Shown here: positions 1 to 4,306 of the stretch, one piece after another
Position numbering within the stretch: the stretch's first letter is position 1
How the letters are laid out: every line of letters begins with the position of its first letter
DNA from: Ignavibacteriota bacterium
GTDB lineage: Bacteria; Bacteroidota; Ignavibacteria; Tepidaquicellales; Tepidaquicellaceae
DNA: 6,903 bases
Direction of reading: 5' to 3'
Assembly: GCA_003158365.1 (NCBI GenBank)
Contig: PMIW01000105.1
Span: 1-6,903 of the forward strand
Translations under genes and position numbers: made by a program
The notes under the pieces: generated by a model
The model's input: only the letters and a program-made list of their open reading frames with translations
Database searches by the model: none
What the model was told of the DNA's origin: nothing

Positions 1-21
1 GTTCGAGTCTCGTCGATTCCG
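1..21 (+). tRNA. 3' end of a tRNA (probably tRNA-Asp), cut by the window edge
   Basis: The bases read as the last T-stem base, the T-loop TTCGAGT (2-8), the 3' side of the T-stem CTCGT (9-13), the 3' acceptor strand CGATTCC (14-20) and a G discriminator (21). No CCA is encoded, since CAA follows. The first 24 bases are identical to 2837-2860, where the same 3' end sits behind an anticodon loop reading GTC, and G73 suits tRNA-Asp. A terminator follows directly, as expected for a real tRNA gene end. The 5' part is outside the window, so it could also be a 3'-half remnant like the copy at 2787-2857. Confidence 0.55.
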
Positions 22-22
22 C

Positions 23-58
23 AAGGGGTTATTAGTGATAATAGCCCTTTATTATTTT
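23..58 (+). terminator. Rho-independent terminator after the tRNA end
   Basis: The arm at 23-34 (AAGGGGTTATTA) pairs over 12 positions, two of them G-T, with 39-50 (TAATAGCCCTTT) around a GTGA loop. A T-rich run, ATTATTTT, follows. It starts two bases after the tRNA discriminator. Confidence 0.75.
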
Positions 59-60
59 AA

Positions 61-94
61 GGAAGTCGTCCCGACAGGTCGGGATCGATTCCGC
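61..94 (+). repeat. tRNA-end palindromic element, copy 2 (minihelix-like)
   Basis: The core is an inverted repeat TCCCGAC-AG-GTCGGGA (69-84). It is followed by TCGATTCCGC (85-94), the same ten bases that end the tRNA at 1-22. The flanks also pair with each other: GGAA(G)TCG at 61-68 is complementary to CGATTCC at 86-92 apart from one bulged G. The whole unit therefore folds into one long hairpin resembling a tRNA acceptor stem stacked on a new stem-loop. A terminator begins five bases later. No coding potential is seen. Function is unknown; the tRNA origin is inferred from the shared end. Confidence 0.6.
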
Positions 95-98
95 GGAT

Positions 99-126
99 AA
101 ACCTATCAGAAATGGTAGGTTTTTTT
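99..126 (+). terminator. Strong Rho-independent terminator
   Basis: AAACCTATCA (99-108) pairs with TGGTAGGTTT (113-122) around a GAAA tetraloop, ten pairs with one G-T. The run of seven T residues at 120-126 is partly in the stem. This is a canonical intrinsic terminator, and the second in tandem within the first 130 bases. Confidence 0.85.
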
Positions 127-280
127 ATTTAAGTAATATATTTGTATAATACTTATTCATCGCTTTATTCCTTCACAGTCCAACCGTTCTAACCAATCTG
201 AACAGACTCCATAGTTCATTTTTAATGTATTTTTAATAGTTTAGTAATATATTTTGTAATAAAAAAGGAATATTTAATTT

Positions 281-309
281 TTGTAATATGAATTTATTAA
301 TATTATAAT
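281..309 (+). promoter_or_regulatory. Candidate promoter for the secreted Asp-box protein gene
   Basis: TTGTAA (281-286) and TATAAT (304-309) are separated by exactly 17 bp and lie 35 bp upstream of the ATG at 344. The -10 box is a perfect sigma-70 consensus and the -35 box matches at four of six positions. The region is extremely AT-rich, so chance matches are easy. The Bacteroidota-type TAnnTTTG box is not seen at a suitable place. The transcript would start near 316 and carry a leader of under 30 nt containing the ribosome binding site AGGAGA (331-336). Confidence 0.4.
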
Positions 310-343
310 TACATTAAATAAATAATCTTTAGGAGAGAATGTT

Positions 344-1597
344 ATGAAAAATATATTTTATAAATTCTTCGTGATTATAACTTTTCTTATTACCTACACT
401 ATAACATTAAACATTGAAAATTGTTCTGCACAGTGGACTCAATTAAATGGACCCGGTAAACCTTATGTATATGCAATCTATACATCAGACTCAAAAATGT
501 TCGCGGGAACAATGCAGGATGGTTTATACACTTCAACAAATAAAGGTCTGAACTGGACTCAATTCGAGGTTTCGTGGCATAATCAGGTCTCGGATGTCAC
601 AGGAAACGGTTCAACTGTTTTCTTTTCTTCTATGAATGCAAGTCCGGACTCTTTAAATGGAGTTTTCAGATCCACGGATAACGGTCTGACATGGACACAA
701 ACATTATTTAATCATAATATCGTATCTCTTGCCGTAAGTGGTAACACAATTTGTGCTGGTGATTATTTCAATGGTGCACTTTATAAATCAACTGATAATG
801 GATTAACCTGGGAAGGGTATATTGTGGTTAATAATTATAATTTTTGTATTTACTCAACTTTTATAGAAAGTTCTTTTCTTTTAGCCGGAACCTTACATGG
901 TTTGTTTAAATCAACAAATGGTGGTTTAAACTGGGTTCAAACGAATATTCCAAATGAGTCTATTATACACATTATTAAATCAGGGAACAGCTATTTCGCT
1001 GGAACCATTTGGGGGAGTGGTATATACAGATCCGATGACAATGGAGATACATGGTTTTTGACATCAATGCATAATAGAGATATAGATGGATTGGTCTCGT
1101 ACGGTAATATCATAATTGCATCAGCTTTGGATGATATCGATTCATTATCGGGTATTTATATCTCATCTGACTATGGATTGTCCTGGCTTAAAAGAAATGA
1201 GGGTTACAATTCTAATTATATTTTTATTTCTCTTTACATAAATTCAAACTTTGTATACGGCGGTCTGGACAATGTTTGGTCACGGCATTTATCCGAATTA
1301 ATTGCGATAAAACCTATCAGTACTGTTATACCCCGGCAGTTTTATCTTTCGCAGAATTATCCCAATCCGTTTAATCCAACGACCTCAATTCGTTATGAAT
1401 TACCGAAAAGCGGATTTGTAAACCTTGTTGTGTATGATGCTCTTGGAAAAGAATTGAAGACTCTTGTAAATGAAAAACAATCTGCAGGGACATACGAAGC
1501 TGCTTTCAACGGAAGTAACTATACAAGTGGTGTATATTTTTACAGATTAACAACGGAAAACTTCAGCGAAACAAAAAAGATGTTGTTAATTAAATAA
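344..1597 (+). CDS. Secreted Asp-box (BNR) repeat protein with T9SS type A sorting domain
   Basis: This 417-residue protein is predicted to be exported by Sec and then moved to the cell surface or medium by the type IX secretion system. Residues 1-29 form a signal peptide: basic start, hydrophobic core, and cleavage after CSA at 29. The body carries six Asp-box motifs of the form S-x-D/N-x-G-x-x-W, at about 64-71, 110-117, 149-156, 190-197, 230-237 and 274-281. Spacing is about 40-46 residues, as in beta-propellers of the sialidase/Vps10 type. No catalytic residues are recognised, so binding or structural roles are as likely as enzymatic ones. Residues about 333-417 are a type A sorting domain: NYPNPFNPTTSIRYELP, then VYDALGKELKTLV, SGVYFYRL and a KKMLLIK end. 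AGGAGA at 331-336, seven bases before the ATG, supports the start. The gene stands alone between tRNA-end cassettes. The propeller and T9SS assignments are firm; the substrate is unknown. Confidence 0.9.
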   Translation: MKNIFYKFFVIITFLITYTITLNIENCSAQWTQLNGPGKPYVYAIYTSDSKMFAGTMQDGLYTSTNKGLNWTQFEVSWHNQVSDVTGNGSTVFFSSMNASPDSLNGVFRSTDNGLTWTQTLFNHNIVSLAVSGNTICAGDYFNGALYKSTDNGLTWEGYIVVNNYNFCIYSTFIESSFLLAGTLHGLFKSTNGGLNWVQTNIPNESIIHIIKSGNSYFAGTIWGSGIYRSDDNGDTWFLTSMHNRDIDGLVSYGNIIIASALDDIDSLSGIYISSDYGLSWLKRNEGYNSNYIFISLYINSNFVYGGLDNVWSRHLSELIAIKPISTVIPRQFYLSQNYPNPFNPTTSIRYELPKSGFVNLVVYDALGKELKTLVNEKQSAGTYEAAFNGSNYTSGVYFYRLTTENFSETKKMLLIK

Positions 1598-1615
1598 TCT
1601 TTTGTTTATTTTCCA

Positions 1616-1664
1616 AGGTCGTTCCGATATATCGGTCCCGAGAACTCGGGATCGTCGATTCCGC
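1616..1664 (+). repeat. tRNA-end palindromic element, copy 3
   Basis: AGGTCGT (1616-1622) matches the variable-loop/T-stem start of the tRNA-like copy at 2828-2834. TCGTCGATTCCGC (1652-1664) matches the tRNA 3' end at 10-22 and 2846-2858. Between them, the tip of the T-arm is replaced by two palindromes: CCGATATATCGG (1624-1635, perfect) and TCCCGAG-AA-CTCGGGA (1636-1651). The second has the same layout as the 69-84 palindrome of copy 2, with its innermost C-G pair changed to G-C. The element lies 18 bp after the stop codon of the secreted protein gene and leads directly into a terminator. Confidence 0.6.
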
Positions 1665-1666
1665 CA

Positions 1667-1704
1667 AAAGCAGCCCGGAAAGCAACTTTTTTTCGGGCTG
1701 CTTT
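1667..1704 (+). terminator. Terminator-like hairpin downstream of the secreted protein gene
   Basis: AAAGCAGCCCG (1667-1677) is perfectly complementary to CGGGCTGCTTT (1694-1704), an 11-bp stem. The 16-base interior can extend the stem, GAAAG with CTTTT around CAA. Unusually, the long T run (1687-1693) lies inside the hairpin; only TTT closes the outer stem on the + side and TTTT on the other strand. It is probably the transcription end for the gene at 344-1597 and may act in both directions. Confidence 0.6.
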
Positions 1705-1803
1705 GCGTTGTTGCGATTTTAACTCCACTGTTTAATAACATACCGGACCAATTTAAAAATACTACAAATATGTAATGATTATCTTAATTTAATTGTAAAA
1801 ATG

Positions 1804-1880
1804 TTTTGAAAACGTATTATTTTTGTCTTGCAGGAGATGAGAAATATGAATAATTTTATTATGATTACCTTTTGAAAACG
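1804..1880. repeat. Two copies of TTTTGAAAACG, 66 bp apart
   Basis: The 11-mer TTTTGAAAACG occurs at 1804-1814 and 1870-1880. It is nearly self-complementary (GTTTTGAAAAC against GTTTTCAAAAC). Both copies lie in the 272-bp leader of the lipoprotein gene, and the spacing is close to a whole number of helical turns. A regulator site is possible, but the region is AT-rich and no matching regulator is in the window. Confidence 0.25.
1846..1875 (+). other. Possible leader mini-ORF (9 codons)
   Basis: An ATG at 1846 opens a 9-codon frame (MNNFIMITF) ending in TGA at 1873-1875. AGGAG (1832-1836) lies nine bases upstream and is the best ribosome binding site between 1600 and 3200. The stop overlaps the second TTTTGAAAACG copy and lies next to a weak 6-bp inverted repeat, TACCTT (1866-1871) with AAGGTA (1894-1899). 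It could be a regulatory leader peptide, a gene remnant or chance. Confidence 0.15.
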
Positions 1881-1976
1881 ATATATTTAGTATAAGGTAT
1901 ACAAATAATGTTTACATTTCAAAAATTCAAATAGCATTTAATAATTGTTTTGAACTGAAATATATTTAAAATCACT

Positions 1977-2690
1977 ATGAATAAAACTTTTCAATTGATT
2001 TTCGTTTTTATTCTGGTAATTGCATCTTCCTGCACGAAAAAGAATGAAAATGTAAATGAAACTATAAAATTAGAAAATCAAAATAAAGAATACATCTCAC
2101 CCGAGGATATTGTGAAAGCAGATTCATTGCCTGCAATTGGTAAATGGATGTATAAATCTGACCACAATAAGGCTGAATGGCTTGGTTTAAAACTTAATAA
2201 TAAATCTTTTAGAGAACCGATTAATATAATAATAGTAGACAGCATTTCAAAATCAGTTGAAGAAGCTGAAAATAATCTTATAATTAATTTTGATAAAGCA
2301 GGATTTAAAATGAGGATTGGTCACAGCAGCGGGTATCTTGGATATATTGGAAATAATTTTTATAAACAGGTGCACAGAAATAATAGTCAGACATTTTCCG
2401 ATGCCCCTTTTGAAATTAATAATTGCCATGGAAGAATTTTTGGTCCGTGTGATATTAATGGGGTTTATTATTTTAGCGGAGCTTTAAGTAAAGAAAAAGT
2501 TGTTGTGAATATTCCAATACACGATTATGACTCTTTTAATATTGCAAGAGATAAATTGGCAAATAACTTAAATACAAAAACGAATTATAAGACAATCAGT
2601 TATGTTGAAATGCTAAATTCTATCAGTTCCGATTCTTTTACGACAGGTGACCACGACGGTAAAGCAACCCTAATTTCTGTCGTTAAATAA
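1977..2690 (+). CDS. Exported lipoprotein of unrecognised function
   Basis: This 237-residue protein has a lipoprotein signal peptide: MNK, a hydrophobic stretch at about 5-16, then the lipobox ASSC with the lipidated cysteine at 19. No acidic surface-export signal follows the cysteine, so a periplasm-facing anchor is the default guess. Residues 20-40 are a polar, Asn/Lys-rich linker. The globular part (about 45-237) contains EPINIIIVDS (80-89), an AEN-rich helix, GHSSGYLGYIG (115-125), NCHGRIFGPC (149-158, with two Cys that could form a disulfide) and TTGDHDG (222-228). The density of His, Gly and Asp in these motifs suggests a conserved site rather than a simple binding fold. I cannot assign a family. 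The ATG has no Shine-Dalgarno sequence, but the signal peptide fixes the start. The gene appears to be transcribed alone, with no clear terminator in the 95 bp after it. Confidence 0.85.
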   Translation: MNKTFQLIFVFILVIASSCTKKNENVNETIKLENQNKEYISPEDIVKADSLPAIGKWMYKSDHNKAEWLGLKLNNKSFREPINIIIVDSISKSVEEAENNLIINFDKAGFKMRIGHSSGYLGYIGNNFYKQVHRNNSQTFSDAPFEINNCHGRIFGPCDINGVYYFSGALSKEKVVVNIPIHDYDSFNIARDKLANNLNTKTNYKTISYVEMLNSISSDSFTTGDHDGKATLISVVK

Positions 2691-2786
2691 ATTAAACAGC
2701 AAATGACATTTTTGTTACAATTATTTCGTGAGCCTGGTGTAAAAACAGACATAAATGAGAAATAAAAACCTTGAAAACACGCTTCC

Positions 2787-2857
2787 GGAGCGGTATTTAG
2801 CGCACTAGCTCGTCCTTGTCACTCAAGAGGTCGTGAGTTCGAGTCTCGTCGATTCCG
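2787..2857 (+). pseudogene. tRNA-Asp-like remnant with intact 3' half and non-matching 5' half
   Basis: Reading back from the 3' end: G discriminator (2857), acceptor strand CGATTCC (2850-2856), T-stem GTGAG/CTCGT with loop TTCGAGT (2833-2849), variable loop AGGTC (2828-2832), anticodon 3' stem TCAAG (2823-2827) and loop TTGTCAC (2816-2822). The loop carries anticodon GTC after U33, so the 3' half is a proper tRNA-Asp. The 5' half fails. The expected anticodon 5' stem CTTGA is replaced by CGTCC (2811-2815). No D-arm can be folded. GGAGCGG (2787-2793) pairs with the acceptor strand at only five of seven positions, one of them G-T. It is best read as a truncated or chimeric tRNA derivative, and is unlikely to be charged. 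A weak hairpin (AAATAC 2870-2875 with GTATTT 2891-2896, then T residues) follows. Confidence 0.6.
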
Positions 2858-2858
2858 C

Positions 2859-3201
2859 AACACACTTATAAATACAACATCGATAAGAAGGTATTTTTTA
2901 CAATAAGTTAAAATTTACCTGAGCGTTTGTCAGTGGGCAGCCTTTTTATTTAAAACACATCTATATCCACTAAATACCGTGTAAACTAATTTAATTCCGA
3001 ATTTTCAGAATCTTACAAAATTTATTCCAACTAATCCTTTCGGGTTAGTTCCTCTTTCATCCTCCTGCACTATTACTTAATCATCAGCAATTCCGTATCT
3101 TTTAAAAAGGGAAAATGATTTAATTAAATATTTTAAACGACAATTATTTAGCCGCAATGCGGTAAACACAATTAAAACCCAAAAACGAAAGTTATACAAA
3201 T
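2859..3201. other. Gene-free interval with inverted repeats
   Basis: No open frame with a credible start is seen on either strand. The clearest structure is a 9-bp inverted repeat, AACTAATCC (3029-3037) with GGGTTAGTT (3042-3050) around TTTC, with one G-T pair. It is followed by CCTCTTTC, too weak a T run for a confident terminator. ATTTAATTAAAT (3118-3129) is a perfect palindrome but low in complexity. A small hairpin, GCCGC-AAT-GCGGT (3151-3163), lies about 40 bases before the next ATG and could be in its 5' leader. The promoter of the downstream operon should lie in this interval, but I cannot pick one out. Confidence 0.5.
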
Positions 3202-3450
3202 ATGTTAAACTTAAAAAACACATCCGAATCAAATGTGAAAAAAAGATATCTTAATTGCAACGGGAATTCTTACGATGTAACAAACATTAACGGTTCAAAC
3301 TTAGTCGAAAAATTGCAGGAGATAGCATTGGATAACAAAATCAGCAGGTTCGATATATATGATTCCGAGAAAAAAAATCTGAGTCCGGCTGACATTGAAG
3401 CAGGAAATTTCATAGGAGATTTATTATTGGAAATTGAAAATTTATTATAA
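3202..3450 (+). CDS. Small protein of unknown function, first gene of the PRC-barrel operon
   Basis: This 82-residue protein is probably cytoplasmic: it has no signal peptide or membrane segment. It is acidic towards its C-terminus. By eye the secondary structure is strand-strand (about 15-27), helix (LVEKLQEIALDN, 34-45), strand (RFDIYDS, 49-55), the stretch NLSPADIEAGNF (59-70) and a final segment GDLLLEIENLL. I recognise no family; the strand-strand-helix-strand order is loosely like small beta-grasp folds, which is only a guess. Its ATG lies ten bases after AAAAACGAAAG (3181-3191), a string repeated before the next gene. GAAAG can pair with the CUUUC of an extended anti-Shine-Dalgarno, so this is a plausible start signal. 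The stop is 32 bp before the PRC-barrel gene, which implies co-transcription and a related job. Confidence 0.7.
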   Translation: MLNLKNTSESNVKKRYLNCNGNSYDVTNINGSNLVEKLQEIALDNKISRFDIYDSEKKNLSPADIEAGNFIGDLLLEIENLL

Positions 3451-3482
3451 GGTAAAAATATAAAAAACGAAAGGGAAAGATA

Positions 3483-4283
3483 ATGTTAATCAATACCAAG
3501 AAAATAAAAGGCTACAAACTAAACGGAAAAGACGGTGAAATAGGAAAAGTTGAAGAATTTTACTTTGATGACCATCACTGGACGATTCGATATCTGGTGG
3601 CTAATACCGGAAACTGGTTAGCAGACAGGAATGTATTAATTTCGCCTTATGCACTGAATTCAGTAAATACGGAAGAGGAAATCATCAATATCGATTTGAC
3701 AAAAAAGCAGATTGAAGATAGTCCGTCTTTGAATAGCGACAAGCCTGTTTCGAGACAATTTGAAGAGACTTATTACGGATATTACGGTTGGCCGGTTTAT
3801 TGGGACGGACCTCTTATATGGGGATATTATCCCAATATTGTACATGACCGTGAAAAACGGAGAAAATTTAATAAAGAAGAAAAAGGATGGGATCCGAATT
3901 TACGCAGCACTTACGATGTCAGTGGTCATCATATCCATGCTTTAGATGGGGAGATTGGCCATGTTGAAGATTTTATAATCGACGATGATACATGGGAAAT
4001 CCGCTATCTGGTAGTTGACACAAAAAATTGGCTACCGGGAAAAAAAGTTTTGATTTCACCAAGATGGATAGAGCGGGTTAGCTGGCCCGAGTCAGCTGTA
4101 TTCGTTAATCTTTCTCTTGAGAAAATCAAAGAGTCTCCGGAATTCACGGAAGAATCTTTGCTTACCCGGGAATATGAAACAAAACTTCACGGACATTATA
4201 ACAGACAGGCATACTGGGTCAATGAATTAATTGAACAAAAGCATGACCGATTGAAGCAAAATCTGGAAAAAACTTTTAAATAG
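3483..4283 (+). CDS. Tandem PRC-barrel domain protein
   Basis: This 266-residue soluble protein contains two PRC-barrel domains, at about 8-84 and 146-221. Each shows the usual pattern: DGEIG near the start, then F/Y-x-x-DD-x-x-W-x-I-R-Y-L-V, an NWL turn, VLISP, and a closing N-I/L-D/S-L segment. The two units align without gaps over 98 residues (10-107 and 148-245, offset 138), including a tail after each barrel: YYGYYGWPVYW and its diverged partner LHGHYNRQAYW. A charged, Lys-rich linker (about 121-140) separates them. PRC barrels occur in photosynthetic reaction centre H subunits, in RimM and in many stress-induced bacterial proteins that bind partner proteins or RNA; nothing here points to RimM. 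A Shine-Dalgarno-like GAAAGGGA (3469-3476) precedes the ATG. The stop is 23 bp before the glycosyltransferase gene, so the two are very likely co-transcribed. Domain assignment is strong; the role is unknown. Confidence 0.9.
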   Translation: MLINTKKIKGYKLNGKDGEIGKVEEFYFDDHHWTIRYLVANTGNWLADRNVLISPYALNSVNTEEEIINIDLTKKQIEDSPSLNSDKPVSRQFEETYYGYYGWPVYWDGPLIWGYYPNIVHDREKRRKFNKEEKGWDPNLRSTYDVSGHHIHALDGEIGHVEDFIIDDDTWEIRYLVVDTKNWLPGKKVLISPRWIERVSWPESAVFVNLSLEKIKESPEFTEESLLTREYETKLHGHYNRQAYWVNELIEQKHDRLKQNLEKTFK

Positions 4284-4306
4284 AATGAACAATTTAATTT
4301 ATTATT

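Noticed and set aside
218..240. Direct repeat ATTTTTAAT upstream of the secreted protein gene
   Set aside because: Two copies 11 bp apart in very AT-rich sequence are expected by chance.
61..1664. CRISPR-like repeats
   Set aside because: The copies are irregularly spaced by tens to over a thousand bases, separated by genes, with no array of equal spacers and no cas genes.
2787..2857. Calling a functional tRNA
   Set aside because: The anticodon stem, D-arm and acceptor 5' strand do not form, so only a remnant can be supported.
1..2860. Integrated mobile island with attL/attR
   Set aside because: Not listed as a feature because there is no integrase or transfer gene, and the same tRNA-end motif also occurs twice more inside the segment. 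Kept only as a low-scoring finding.
3100..3201. Riboswitch in the operon leader
   Set aside because: Only a 4-5 bp hairpin and AT-rich palindromes are present; no known riboswitch core is recognisable.
3202..3450. Ubiquitin-like or sulfur-carrier (ThiS/MoaD) protein
   Set aside because: The strand/helix order is only loosely similar and the required C-terminal Gly-Gly is absent.
3760..3945. 61-codon + strand frame inside the PRC-barrel gene
   Set aside because: It lies wholly within a well-supported gene in another frame, with no motif.
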